From: Nigrospora sphaerica
Taxonomy: Eukaryota; Ascomycota; Sordariomycetes; Amphisphaeriales; Apiosporaceae
Length of the DNA: 64,000 nt
Reading direction: 5' to 3'
NCBI GenBank assembly: GCA_018287875.1
Contig: JAGVVL010000023.1
Location: forward strand, 1-64,000
This document shows, one piece after another, positions 1-11,948 of the stretch (positions within the stretch are counted from its first letter, which is position 1; the number at the start of each line of letters is the position of its first letter). The position numbers and the translations under genes were made by a program. The notes beneath the pieces are model-generated. The model saw nothing but the letters and a program-made list of their open reading frames with translations. It made no database searches and was not told where the DNA came from.

Positions 1-3000
1 GGCCAGGTGCGCGTCCAGAGTGATGCTGATAATGGTCCATGGCTGCAAGGTGGCCCGATGGGTATTGCGAGTCCTCAAAACCCGGACTTAACCGCCTTTA
101 AATAGAGAGCTGGGCCGGGTGACCCCCGTTCCTATACCCCTTTCTCAGTATAACACTGCAGAATATTTCAGACTAGTGGTGCTGTGGCACGTATTGGTAC
201 GTTCCTTATTTGATGATCACGATCAACGTGACCCTACGCCTTGTGGGACTCAGCAACCTAGATTTTACGAGCCATCGACAGGGTCGCGTAAACCAAACAT
301 TGTCAGGAGTGAAATATCAGTATTCGTGACATTGCTTTTCCTTCCATCGCAGAGCGATTGACTCTTCAAGTTGATAGATTCCCTTGTCTTGGTCGTACTC
401 GCCCTTGCTTTGATTTACTTAATCAGTGGTTCGTCCCTTTGTATTACAAGGCCGGACCTAGAAAAAAGCGGTGGTGATTTGATTCCCTTGTCGCTGGACA
501 GGTCTCTATGGCAAGTCTTTCCAGAAGCCTGGTGTCTAGAGCTTAGCGTGGTAGAAACGAGCAACCTATTACAGGAAGAACAAATCCGCTCGACATGACC
601 CGTTAATATGCTCCACTGTATGGGTCTAAGGTTGAAGTACTGGCCGTTGGTTAGAGTTGCATACATGGGGCGCCTGGGATTACCTTGAATTGCCCTTGTT
701 ACAGGGGCCGCTCTGAAAACAACATGCCTTACCCAGTTTTCATTGGGCAAAGATCATCGGATTGGCGCAGCAGCCGCCATGCATTCAAATCGGTGGACGC
801 CCCTCATTCACCCTTTCATGTTCCGCGATCGCTTTCTAGGGTATCAGACTATTGATGCGCTCGATCAAACCCATGTTCACTCGATTTAGGGATATGCGTG
901 ACCCAAAAATGGTCCATTTCAGCACGAACGAGGCTTGTATTCCTGTTGGAGCAATGAAAAGCCCATGGCACACAGAACACCGCACGAAATCACCCGGTAG
1001 CCAGCCGATACGGGCGCGTTGGGATAACATTGCTTCATCCGGTGTAAGTGGTTGTATCCTAAGCAAGCACTCAATGGGTTAGATACACACCAAAGACTGA
1101 CGTTAAGGTGCTTACTAACAAAAACCTGGCGTTGAGGTCGTAAATATACTTCATATGTCACATCGTTGGTATGCTTGATCTTGCTAACCATGATATAGGC
1201 CCCAGAATTTGGTCATCAAACAACAGAGTGGGCCGCAGGTCTGACGAGCCCTAGAGGAATCTATGGTGTTCCTCAAGGGCCGGAGACATTGGATCCGACT
1301 TTATTGGGGTTGTAGTTCGTGGTCAGGAACTACCACAACTATCTTCATGACTCCTTCAAAGCGCAGGGGTGGTAGGGTCGTTATAGTGCGGATACAGTTT
1401 AGCTACGAAATTTCAATGGCCGCGTTCACAGGGTTAGAGGAGAGTTCAGAAGGAAGACAAACCGGTGTCGTACCTGACTGTACCTCTGAGTGCATTGAAT
1501 TGGAACGTAAGGAAGAGCGACGTTCGAAAGTCTGGAGGTTAGCGTCGTGAATTTGGTCTGTTGTTCTACGTTATACAGTCTTTGCAACGCCGCTATATGG
1601 TTACCTGGGTCTGTGTTACGAGAAACGGAACATAGCAAACGACACTCATGTTATATTGCCGTTTGCTATACACAAATTGTCCAGCATATGGGTTTCCTGT
1701 CGGCCTACACCGAATATAACAACATGTTAATGCATTAAATAGGGCGGATGTAGCACGTCCAGGTGAAGCCCCTTAAAGCCATATCCGATAATGTTTGCTA
1801 CCTTGAACTGGCAAAAAATCAACAGAACCAACAACATCCTATCTGACCCCAATCAGATCATTTCGATCCCCTTGGCAAGCTCTGTAGCACTCGCGGAACA
1901 GCAGATGCGTCACGTTGGTTTGAACAAGAATATCCGCGCGACTTGCGTTTAGCAGGGCCGTGCAGGCCACAAGGCCTCCATTCCACAACGCGCGGTTCGG
2001 TATGCGACCGGGCCACTCCTCACCGCTAAAGCCCAATCTTGGCGACGATAAGTACGGCATCATGAACCAGGGAAACTTTGGGGCCAAGACGAAAACACTC
2101 GCTGTTGGTGACAGCCGCATGACCAGTGCATTGGCCTCATGGTGCGCCTGCATCCCTAGCGCGTCTGTACCTGCTTTTAACCGCGCTGGCTGCACAGACC
2201 GCATCGAAAATATCGCACCTGACCAGCTTTTTACTTGGTCAAGGCCATCGGACAGGTGCAACAGCCACCTTACATTCCAGCAACGGTGGGTGCACCTTCC
2301 CCTCCCCTCCGCCTTCGACGATAGGCGCCTAGCACTTACTTCACCTGGCGGCCGGACGACGCACCGAGAGCATCCGGCGTCGCGTGGTATCCTTGCACCC
2401 GAAGCTGAGCGGTGCTCATTGTCGGCCAGGGATCCAGGGAATCAGAACCGCTTGGCTTCGTAGCGACGGGTGCGGAGCAAGCAGCAGCCTGCTGTCCGTG
2501 GAAGGCGAAATCGGTTGTCCAACTGACGTGCGAGACGAACAGGGGTGGCACTGGAATGTTGTTCTCTCTGGCGTACTGCCTGCTCACGTTGTCTCAGGAA
2601 AGGATCGAACACGTGTTGGGGGCGATGGAACGCCCAGCGTCATGCGTACCGACCAGAATAGTTCGCGAAACCTGGCGTGGGGCCAGGGTCGTGGCCTTTA
2701 TACGAACCGGAATGGTCCTCCTAGATAACGTGACCCCGCTCACAGATGTAGGACGTTGCATTGCGCATGCGACTATTGGCAGCGTGACCTCTCTTCGGGC
2801 GTCATAGGCCATCATAGAGCAGGCCATCATAGGGCAGGCAACAGACGCGGACGAACCAACTGGTTGGCGGCATTCGTTCGAGGCCACGATGAGCATGGTG
2901 CCGAGCCGCCCCATGCCCATGGGGATGGGATCGGCACCAACTAGCGGAGCCCCGAAGCACGCATGGTCACCCAACGGCGCGCCTAACTGAGTCTGAGACT

Positions 3001-4100
3001 CTAGCAGCCAGCTATTATCCACCCGGCGTACGATTGTGCTGCCTACTAAGCTGTGGCGTAGCGGCAAGTGCATAGGAATGTTGGCGCTCGGGATAATTGT
3101 GTTTATATGTCTTGGGTAGCGTGGGGCTCTTCAGCGGCAAGCCCTAGTCCGGACAAGTAGGCAAAGTCGCCCATAGCACACCGGTATCTGCCCGTTTCGA
3201 TCCGGCGCGGAGGAGGGCCGACAGTTAAGCGTGGGTCGCGGCTACCAATCGTTACGTCCCGTGGACGTCCGCTACGAATTACCTCTTAGGGCTCCGAACA
3301 TGCTTATGATGAGCTAGCCGAGCCTCGGTGAGGGCGAAAAGCGGATGGCAGTTTGTTAGTGGGACGAAGGACCAATAAGAGGAGGGAGCGCGTCCCGACA
3401 ATTTGGCTCCTGAACCGAAGGACAAGGGATAAAACAGGGTTCAAAACCAGCTTGACAGACAGTCGGGCTAGTAGCCGAAACAGGCTATGGCCACCCGCCA
3501 AGCTCTGCGGGACCTAAGTAGGCATGGTTGCATCCGCTTTGCCGACAGCGCTTATTAGCGGTAGAATATGCAGGTTTTGCCAGTAAGGATTTCTACTGCC
3601 AGGATGACCGAACCAAGAAGCGCCTGCAGTGCGCGCCTAGGACTAGTTGCGGCCAAGCAGCAGCTGTGCTAACCGCCGTCCCGTGGATTTCCACTGGCGA
3701 GCTAGCGTGAGGGGGCGCAGCTAGCAGCCGTTGGAACGAGCGAAAGCAGTAGCCCCGCCGTCGCAGGGCCAGGCCATATCGGTCGGCTCTTCCTCTCTGA
3801 CGAGGGGCACCGAACGATGGTGCCAAGGACTAATGTACTTGCCTTGCATAGCAAGGAAGAGGCTGCTGGCTCACCACGACGAGCATCGGCACGAACGTAA
3901 CATGGTACTACAGTGGGTCATCAGCGGAGCTGGCGCGACGGTGGATACAGCAGTGCGGTGTACGGATTCGGTGTGCCGGCGGCATAGGACGAGAAGGCCG
4001 GCCACATCATTACTGGGTAAAACGAGTGCAAGATGAAGATTCGAAGAGCAGAGTGAGGAAGACCGAACGGGTAGTGTCGGCGGGAATTGACCAAAACAGG
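1..4100. other. No recognisable gene
   Basis: Only short overlapping open frames occur here and none has a domain I recognise. The one stretch with gene-like structure is on the minus strand at about 2336-2587, where an open frame runs directly into a consensus splice donor (GTAAGTGC, minus strand near 2342-2335); no partner exon could be identified. A 17-bp direct repeat (ggccatcatag plus flank) occurs twice near 2808-2840. Confidence 0.5.
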
Positions 4101-4119
4101 CACGAGTCAGTGTAAAGGG

Positions 4120-4345
4120 TGGAAGAACAAGGGGGAGAGGAGAAGGGGCGAGGGAAGGGGACAGGGAGGAGATCAATGGACTAAGAAGAGATAGAACGAG
4201 AGGGAGGGAGGGAGGAGGGGGAAGGGGAGAGGAAGGGGCGAGCGAAGGGGCCAGGAAGAGATAGAACGAGGGGGAGGGAGAGGGACAGAACGAGGAGGCA
4301 GGGGCCCAGGAAGAGACAGAAGCAGAGGCAGAGCAATAGCGGCCG
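4120..4345. repeat. Polypurine tract with internal tandem repeat
   Basis: About 225 bp are almost pure purine on the plus strand, rich in GGGA, GAGG and AAGG. The segment agagatagaacgag recurs with a spacing of 70 bp (ending near 4200 and 4270), with a third, weaker copy near 4285. Such mirror-like G-rich purine runs can adopt triplex or G-quadruplex structure. The long minus-strand open frame over this tract encodes low-complexity Pro/Ser/Leu sequence and is probably not a gene. Confidence 0.75.
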
Positions 4346-4784
4346 ACGGGACGTGACCATGTCCAGCAGACTAATGCTGAAACGTAGCTTCCAGCCCAGC
4401 CCGAATTCGACCCGGGCCCCAGGCGTCGAATAGATGCCAGGAGCCGAACAGGTGCGAGGAGCCGAAAAGGCGGCAGGGCCACAAGGCGAGCAAAGCCCAA
4501 GGGGGCGAGGAGCGCCAATCGATCCCACCATATGCATTCCGCCGATCAACCCGCCCTTCCGGCGTAGCTAGGTCGGAACCGGCTATGGAAGATTTCGCGG
4601 GCGCCATAGACGAGGTTGGGGACCCGTCGGTGGCCAGGGTCTTGGCGGGCGCCGGAAGTACGGCGACACTAGCGCGCGATGGCTATATAAGGGGGCCGCC
4701 GTCTCCGTAGAGAACGAGATTTCCTTCCCTCCTCGTGCTTCCGTCAGGTTCACCCGTCCAAGTGGACGTATGTTGCCATTCAGA

Positions 4785-5290
4785 GTTGACTTTGGTCCCT
4801 GTGGCAGCTGGCCCACGATTTGCCCGGTGTTCAACATCGGGTGGTAGGCCAACAACCATGGGGTGTTCGCACCCCGGGAGGCCAACGATCCGCGTCCGGG
4901 CGGTAGGCTGACAGCCATGTAGACGCTTTGAACCCTGGTGGCTGGCCAACGATCCATACGGTGACTCGCTCCCAATGGTAGGCGCAATAACCATGCAGTT
5001 TGCACACTGCATGGGGGCTGACAACCCACGTCCGGGCGGTAGGCCAACGGCTGCCTTAGCGGGCAGCCAGCCAACGATCCATCCGGTGATTCGCTCCCGG
5101 TGGTAGGCGCAATCACCATAGGGTGTGCACCCCACGGGAGGCCAGTGATCCGCCCCGAGACCTCGTCCCAGGTGGTAGGTCGACAGCCATGTAGGCGCTC
5201 TGTACCCTAGTGGCTGGCTAACGGTCCATCCGGTGATTCGCTCCCGGTGGTGGGCGTAATAACCATGCAGCGGGTACGCCCCATGGGCGG
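4785..5290. repeat. Minisatellite, about 58-76 bp unit, about 7 copies
   Basis: Degenerate tandem units each begin with ggtaggc followed by aacaaccatg-like sequence, a gcaccccagggaggc-like core and then aacgatcc. Unit starts lie near 4842, 4900, 4976, 5037, 5102, 5173 and 5249. Longer units also carry ggtgattcgctcccggt. A partial unit precedes the first. Unit lengths vary, which argues for an old array rather than a recent expansion. Confidence 0.75.
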
Positions 5291-5295
5291 CGGGC

Positions 5296-5391
5296 GAGGT
5301 CGGACTCTACAGCCTCCGTGGCGCCGGCTGGAAATCTTCCTACTTCCCTCGAGGTAGGGAGAGCCGATGTAGAGACGCATTCGGCGCACAC
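5296..5391 (+). repeat. Inverted-repeat partner of 27395-27490
   Basis: This segment, beginning with gaggtcggactctacagcc and ending with gatgtagagacgcattc, matches the reverse complement of 27395-27490 closely apart from a short insertion/replacement in the middle. Both copies sit at the edge of a satellite-like field, 22 kb apart in opposite orientation. Confidence 0.75.
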
Positions 5392-5417
5392 GTGCCGCGA
5401 GGCGCAACAACTAAGCG

Positions 5418-5490
5418 GGGGCCACGCGCTTCCATGGAGGGGCCGCGCTTCCATGGAGGGGCCACGCGCTTCCATGGAGGGCCCACGCGC
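5418..5490. repeat. Three-copy tandem repeat, about 20-22 bp
   Basis: The motif gcttccatggagggg occurs three times in a row, separated by ccacgc or ccgc. It is a short, nearly perfect array, embedded between the longer minisatellites. Confidence 0.85.
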
Positions 5491-5525
5491 CACACAGTCG
5501 ATACGCTCCTGGTGGTCGGCCTGGG

Positions 5526-5745
5526 TCGCAGTCGAGACTCTCCTGCGTTTGCGAGGGTGCCCTACAGTCGAGAATCTCCTGTAGGCAGGTTCGCCTCCCG
5601 GCACGACGAGTTCTGCCGTGTACTCCATACGAGCTTTTCCCGACGGACCGCAGTCGATCGATCCTCTCCTGCGTTTTTAAGGGTGCCCCTACAGTCGAGG
5701 TTATCCTGTAGGCAGGTTCGCCGCCCGGCACGACAGGCTCTGTCG
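5526..5745. repeat. Two-copy tandem repeat, about 123 bp
   Basis: The block containing cgcagtcgagactctcctgcg, agggtgccctacagtcgag and tgtaggcaggttcgcc recurs about 123 bp downstream with scattered substitutions and a small length difference (gcgagggtgccc versus taagggtgcccc). Its internal phrase cagtcgag...ctcctg is related to the unit of the following array, so the arrays probably share an origin. Confidence 0.75.
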
Positions 5746-5919
5746 GCCGGTTGTCTTCCTACCGATGTGCCCATTCCTGTCGCACGCTTAGTTCCCACCC
5801 TGGTGTGGCCTGTGCCTTCTCACGGCGGATGTCGTCCTGGTTGGAGCGCTTTGTTCCCTCTGCTGCGCGTCTCCGGCGAGGCGCATTCCCTCCAAGACCG
5901 CCGAGCTCTCCTTTCCGAT

Positions 5920-6370
5920 GACGGTTGAGACTCCTGTCTATGACAATCGAAGTCTCCTGTCCCATGACAGTCGAGCATCTCATGCCCGAAAGCTATGTGT
6001 CTCCTGTTCCATGGCGGTTGAGAAGCCTGTCCGTGACAGCTAAGCATCTCTTGCCACGACAGTCGAGCATCTCGTCCATGACAATCAAGATCTCCTGTCC
6101 CACGACAGTCGAGGTCTCCTGTCCCATGACCGTCGATCATCTCTTGTGTACGACATCCGAGCGTCTCCTGTCCCACGGAGATCGAGCATCTCCTGTCCAT
6201 AACGGCCAAGCATCTCTTACCATGACAGTCGAGCACCTCCTACCCTACGGCAGTTGAGACTCCTGTGCATGATGGCTAAGCATCTCTCGCCATGAAAGTC
6301 GAGCTCTCCCGTCCGATAACGATCGAGACTCCTGTCCGGCGACGGTCGAGCACCTCCTGTCCGGCGTCTT
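5920..6370. repeat. Minisatellite, about 25-30 bp unit, about 15 copies
   Basis: Degenerate units follow the consensus (c)atgacagtcgagcatct plus cctgtcc. Copies vary in cagtcgag/caatcga/cggtcgag and in spacing. The array continues the cagtcgag...ctcctg theme of 5526-5745. Open frames through it on both strands are repetitive and should not be treated as genes. Confidence 0.85.
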
Positions 6371-6840
6371 TATGTCGTTTACTCGGAAGCCTTCTTTTAC
6401 CTCCCCTCAGTTGAGAGCCGAGCATCTCCTGTCCGAGGCCCTCATGCAGCATAGCCAGAAGGCTGTGCCCCTCGACGCAGTGGAGTCGCTCCTGCCCCGC
6501 AGGTTTGATGCCAGTTTGGGAGCCTTCAATATACTTGACATGATGCTACTGCTCATACCATAACGCCCATCTTTATGCCGCGTAGCATCCCTCGTGCCGT
6601 GTAGCATCCCTTGTCCCGTGTAACTTCCACCTTGTGCCTGTAGCCGCCATGTGTTTTGGGCTAGGTGGTCGCAACTGCTCACAGTGTCCTGCGTGTTTGT
6701 ATGTCTATATGTCTGTATGTATATATGTCTGCAGAAAACTTTTTCGAAACCGACCCCACACAGCGATAACTTCACAACCACGACTCTATAAGCTACCGGA
6801 TAGCCCGGAAACTGTTCCTAGGGCTTCATTTAGCCTAGAA
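6371..6840. other. No gene; presumed 5' flank or 5' UTR of the LINE
   Basis: No coding signature is seen. There are short direct repeats (tgtagcatccct-like near 6580-6620) and a small tgtatgtctatatgtctgtatg run near 6698-6725. The exact 5' end of the downstream LINE could not be placed. Confidence 0.4.
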
Positions 6841-8133
6841 ATGGTCGATTCACCACCCTCGAGGCAAAGCGCGGGTGGTGGGAGCCACCATAGGCCCGCC
6901 CCACCCCCGAGCCGTCACCTCCGGACTCAAGAACACCATCGCCAAGCAGCAACACGGCACCCGGACGCAGTCCAGAGGCCATTCGCAGCACCGTGAACAG
7001 CCTCAGACGCTTCTTAGCTGGTGATTCCGACGTTGCAACCTTAGTCGCAGCCGTACAAGCCGCCATCCCGGTCCTAGAGGCGGCAGCTAAGGAACCAGAT
7101 AGCCAGACTAGCATCGAGAGACGCATCGATGCCATCGAGAACACGCTTCAGGCTATCCATAAGGATATCAAGGCCCCTAAAACATACGCTGCTACTGCCA
7201 CCGCTATAACCGCCGCTCCCTCACCTAGAGCCCCTCAGATAGCTAAGGCGCTTCCTCCCCGTCAGGAACGAGAGATCACTGTTAAGGCCACAGAGACAGA
7301 AGGACGCACCTACGCGAGATCGTTCGCAAGGTTAACGCCGCCGCGGGAGAGGCAGCAGTAGCAGCACGCAAGCTCCCTAGCGGAGACTACGCCATCACAT
7401 GCAAGACAGCGGCGGAGAAACAAGCCCTAGAAGCCGACTTAGACTGGACCACCGAGGCCTTCGGAGAGAATGCCTCCATCCAGAAGAGAAGATCCTAGTA
7501 GTGGCCCACGGAATCAACAAGGAAGCCATAGAGGTGAGCCAGGGGCAGCTAGGAGCCCAACTCCGAAACCAGCCTGGCGGCCCTATCGATGTCCTAGAAG
7601 CGAAGCTCCCTCGCAACGCCAAGACGTCGTCTAGGAAGGTCACAACTCTATATATCGCAGTCGCCACGGTCCAACAAGCAGAACAACTATGCCGAGACGG
7701 CCTTATTTGGCAGTATGGCTACTATCCATGCGAGCCCTTCGCCGAAGGAGCACAGCGTAAGCAATGCTACCACTGCTACCGCTATGGACATATCGCCCGT
7801 GTCTGCCGCCACGCACGCAGATGCGGGCTCTGCTCTTCAACAAAGCATAACGATAAAGAATGCCCAGAAGCCGAGAATAAGAGCCGGTACTGCTGTCCAG
7901 CATGCCGAGGACCACACACTGCGTGGTCTAAGGAGTGTCCAGTCCGCCAGGAGCAGGTCCAGATCGCCAAGGCTGCTTATATCACGAGACCGAAGGGATT
8001 CGCACTGCCCTCGCAAGAACCCCTAAGCCAACAGCCGAGGACTGGCAGACAGTACAGCCGCGGAAGCGTCGAGCAACCAGCTGCCGTACTAGAAGCACTG
8101 GCAGAGCCCGCAGCAGAACCCACGAAGAGATAA
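6841..8133 (+). pseudogene. LINE ORF1, gag-like protein with CCHC zinc knuckles (broken)
   Basis: ORF1 of the LINE would bind element RNA. From about 6993 the frame encodes an Ala/Glu-rich, probably coiled-coil N-terminal part. The C-terminal half (7399-8133) carries zinc-knuckle sequence with CYHCYRYGHIARVC, then CGLCSSTKHNDKEC, then CCPACRGPHTAWSKEC, the arrangement typical of LINE/I gag proteins. The reading frame breaks upstream of 6993, near 7315 and near 7490, each fixable by a one-base change. ATG at 6841 is the likely original start, but the frame is lost before 6993. ORF2 begins 55 bp downstream, as is usual for these elements. Confidence 0.8.
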
Positions 8134-8188
8134 ACGACATGGACATCGAAACACCGGAGTCAATACTAAACAGCATCCACGCTCGACC

Positions 8189-11100
8189 ATGACAGCGCTA
8201 AGGATCCTACACTGGAACACGCAGAAAAGCAAGAAAGCACAGATCCCGGCAGTTGATGCCATCTCCGAAGAATACGACGTCCTGGCTATCCAAGAGCCCT
8301 GGCGAAACCCACATATGCCGACTACCTATTGCCCAAGATCCTCTCCGTACCACCTCCTATACGCTACCGAGGGAGGTAGAGCATGCATATATATTAACAA
8401 GAAGTTCCCTTTAGCACAGTGGACCTACAAGGCGCAGCCAGATAGGTGCCATATCACGATCCAGCTGCTAGACGGTCCTATAACGGTTGTCTGCATATAC
8501 TCGCCTCCCTGGGTCCACCAGCAGATCGGACCTACCCGCTATCGAAGCCCTCTATATCGAACCCCAGCCAAAACGAACAGTCCTTGTGGGAGACTTCAAT
8601 GTCCACCACCCTGTCTGGGGAGGATACAACGTCCGACCCCATAATGCAGCCAACAAGCTGCTCTAGCTAGCAGAATCCTGGAGACTCCAGCTGATCACCC
8701 CCCCTGGAACACCGACATGGACTCGAAGAGGGTGCATGGACTCCACGATCGACTTAGCGTGGGCCACGGACGATCTCCGAGCTGCCTACGACGGGTATGC
8801 CCCATTTGCTGGATCCGATCACCTCCCCAGGTGTTACGCGTGGCTGGACCCCGTACAGACCGTCAAGACAGGCCACGACGCAGCTGGAAAACAGCTGACT
8901 ATAACCAGGCGAAGGCAGAGGCGGCACACCTACCACAGCCAGGGCGACTCGAGACACTAGAAGAAATCGATAGCTACACCGAAACGTTAACTAAGGAATT
9001 AACTCGGATAGCCGACCTAGTTGCCCCCTTCGCTACTCTAAAGGGAGAGGTAAAGCCTGGTGGAACCGCGAGACGGAAGAAGCTATAGAAAAGGAGCGAC
9101 GAGCCCAGCGGACATGGCTTTCCGATAGGACGGACGCAGCTTGGCGAGCCCTCCGTCAGTCAACTCTCTTAAAGAAGAAAGCAATCCGAGAAGCCAAGAC
9201 GGCGTCCTGGAGACATATGCTCCACGAGGCGTCTAGCCAGCCAGCTGGCGTCTGGAATATTGCGAGATGGGCAAGAACCGAAGGAGCAGCACCGCCGTTA
9301 CCCCCGGCAGTCCCTACACTCTACACACCGCGTGGCGAAGCAACAACCCATAAGGAGAAAACAGAGGCCTTCCAAGAGAGGTTCTACCCCCTCCCTAAAG
9401 CTACGTACACCGGCTTCCGAATAACGAACCGGCTCGCAGCGCCCCTCGATATGGACAGCAAGGTGACAGCAGAACAAGTCCAAGACGTCCTCACTAAGGC
9501 AGGCCAGTGGAAGGCACCTGGACCGGACCAGCTTCCGAACGGATTCCTTAAACGCCTAGGAAAGCCCCTCTTCCAGGCCTTGGCCTCCCTAGCGGAAGCG
9601 TGCTGGCATATAGGATACTATCCAAGAGCGTTCCGCAAAGCAGTCACCGTTATCCTCCGGAAGCCAGGAAAGCAGCCAACCGAGTACCACCAAGCCGGCG
9701 GATGGAGACCCATCGCCCTACTTAACACTATAGGGAAGGTAATCGAGAGCCTGCTAGCGCAACGGTTAGCTAGCTTTGCCGAAGAGAACGGACTGCTCCC
9801 GGACGAACAGATGGGCAACCGGAAAGGCCGCTCCACGGAAACGGCCTTGCGGTTGCTAACGGACCTAGTCCGCACAGCCTGGAAACATGGAGGCGCAGCA
9901 ACCCTTCTATCGCTGGATATTTCGGGCGCTTTCGACTCGGTCGACCATGGAAGGCTTCTCGCTAACCTGCGAGCGCTGAGGGTTCCTATATGGACTATCA
10001 GCTGGATCCGAAGCTTCCTATCTAACCGGTCCACCACACTATTCTTCGACGGCCAGGAATCGGACGAGATCCCAGTCCCGGCAGGCGTCCCGCAGGGCTC
10101 ACCCCTATCGCCTATCCTCTTCTGCCTTTATACAGCCGGTCTCTATAAGGCTCTCCGCGCCGTACCAGGGATAGCCACTATAGCCTTCGCAGACGACACA
10201 AACCTCGTGGGCTTCGGCTTAAACCCAGAGCAGACCTGCGAGCGGCTAGAAGCCGCTCATAGGGTCTGCAAAGAATGGGCAGTCAGCCACGGCATGACCT
10301 TTGCAGTCCAGAAATATCACCTAGTCTACTTCTCTCGAAGACGGAAAGGTCCGGACACAAAGATAGCCTTAGAAGGTCACGAAATCGAACCAGAAGACTC
10401 CTGCCGCGTCCTTGGCATCCAGGTGGATAGACGTCTCCGCTGGGACGTCCACATCCAGTCGATATCGAAGAAGATGGCGACGCAAGTCTATGCCCTAGAC
10501 CGGATAGCCGGCTCGACATGGGGCGCGTCCTTCCAGCGGGCCCGCCAAGTCTATACAGCCGTCGTACGGTCTGCGATAGGCTATGGAGCTTCAGAGTGGC
10601 ACCGCCAGATCTCGAAAAATAGAGCCAAGGCACTCAACGACGTCCAGACAGAGTGCCTCCGAAAGGTCACAGGAGCTTTCAAAGCCACGGCCACCGCAGT
10701 ACTAGAAACGGAAGCTTACGTGGCCCCTTAGACACGTGGCTCAACAGAAGGGTGGCGGCATCGGAAGAGAGGCTCCAACAGCCGCGTATCGCATCACTCA
10801 TCCAAGCGAGATGCGAAAGCGCAGCTAGATGGATCCTAACAAGACCAACTCGCCGGCGCAGACCGAAAGGCCCCGACGCTCCCGATCGTAAGAGGTGGCT
10901 AGACGAATGGCTAGCTGGAGACTCAGCACATAAGGCTGAGGAGAGAGACTGGCTTCAAAGATGGCAACAAGCGCAGCAGAATCGAACAGCACGAACCCCG
11001 GCAGCAGCTAAGATGCCGCCAGATAAGCACGTCCTTAAGCTCCATAAGGGACTCCATAAGGCGGAGAGCTCCATCCTCGTTCAAGCGAGGACTGGCAAGA

Positions 11101-11370
11101 TTGGGCTGCGAGACTTCCTTTTTAAGCGTAGGGTTCCAGGCTTCGACAGCCCCTGGTGTGTCTGCGGTCAGGGCAGGAAACCGTCCGGCATATCCTCGTT
11201 TTCTGCCCACGGGAAAGAGAAGACGAGAGCATCTCGTCCAAGCTCTAGGAGGACCGATAGACACGGACAGAATGCTCGAAACCCCAGGAAAAGCAGGAAT
11301 CATCGCGAGATGGCTACTCCGCTCCGGAAGGCTGGACATGTTCCAGCTAGCAAATCAACTTATCAGCTAG
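8189..11370 (+). pseudogene. LINE ORF2, endonuclease / reverse transcriptase polyprotein (broken)
   Basis: ORF2 nicks target DNA and performs target-primed reverse transcription. The endonuclease starts at ATG 8189 with LRILHWNTQ and later AIQEPW; GDFNVHHPVWGG, STIDLAWAT and GSDHLP follow in other frames up to about 8830. The RT occupies one long open frame (9217-10731) with WRPIALLNTIGKVIE, LSLDISGAFDSVDHG, GVPQGSPLSPILF and the catalytic FADD. After a break at about 10728 the C-terminal region continues to LANQLIS and a stop at 11370, passing a CVCGQGR zinc-like motif. Frame breaks lie near 8500-8700, 9090-9200, 10728 and 11190, and a TAG occurs near 8667. No RNase H motif was seen. Confidence 0.88.
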
Positions 11371-11561
11371 GAAGCGGGCGCGCTGAGCCCGATCTCGGTA
11401 TGGCAGGTCAAAGAGTAGATAGAAGCGGTACGACGCAGCGGAACCTAGGTTTTTCACCCGGCCGGACGTTAGCCCGGAACGGTTTTCCTAGGCTAAGATG
11501 CGCAGGGGGTCCTCATGGCCTAAATAGGTCGCTAGGTGTAAGAACAATAATAATAATAATA

Positions 11562-11948
11562 TACTCGTGTAAACCCTTGATCAAGGCTTACGTAAGAGCC
11601 CTGGCCCGGTCTCACTACCTGCTCGGAATCCTTGCCGATCTTCTAGACCTCATCAAAGATAAGCTCATACGCGTCGACCCCTAGTCTAGGGCTAGTACCA
11701 CCGAACTCCTAAGTATCTTCCGACGTATGGAAGCTCGAGGTAGGGATGACGAGGGCTACTGTACACGAGAAAGAAGAATCTCCGCCCGCAGCGACATCGA
11801 CTTTTCCTTCTTCAAACCCCTATTCCCATCGTGGCCCCCCTCCAGGGATCTTCCCACAGGCGCAAAAGAGAATTCGTTTCTTAACCCATCTAAGGGTATG
11901 GAGACTTAAAAGGGTTGAGATCATTCGTGCCTATATCGCAAAATGGAC
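11562..11948. other. No gene seen
   Basis: This stretch joins the LINE tail to the 3' end of the next gene. No conserved reading frame was recognised. Confidence 0.4.

Larger units (their letters stand above)
6841..11561 (+). mobile_element. Non-LTR retrotransposon (Tad/I-like LINE), nearly full length
   Basis: The element has the classic two-ORF LINE plan: a gag-like ORF1 with zinc knuckles, then ORF2 with an apurinic-type endonuclease, a reverse transcriptase containing FADD, and a C-terminal CCHC-like segment. It ends in a 3' UTR and an (AAT)n tail at about 11543-11561. Two 5'-truncated copies on the minus strand at 24.8-26.4 kb share the same 3' sequence and tail, which confirms the 3' boundary. 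No RNase H domain is visible between the RT and the C-terminus. Several frameshifts and stop codons mean this copy is not autonomous as read. Target-site duplications were not identified. Confidence 0.9.

Noticed and set aside
3871..4549. Long overlapping minus-strand frames (215 and 122 codons)
   Set aside because: They are translations of the polypurine tract and are low-complexity Pro/Ser/Leu sequence.
5318..6257. Several open frames of 100-180 codons on both strands
   Set aside because: They read through tandem minisatellites and repeat the same short peptide; no start context or domain supports them.
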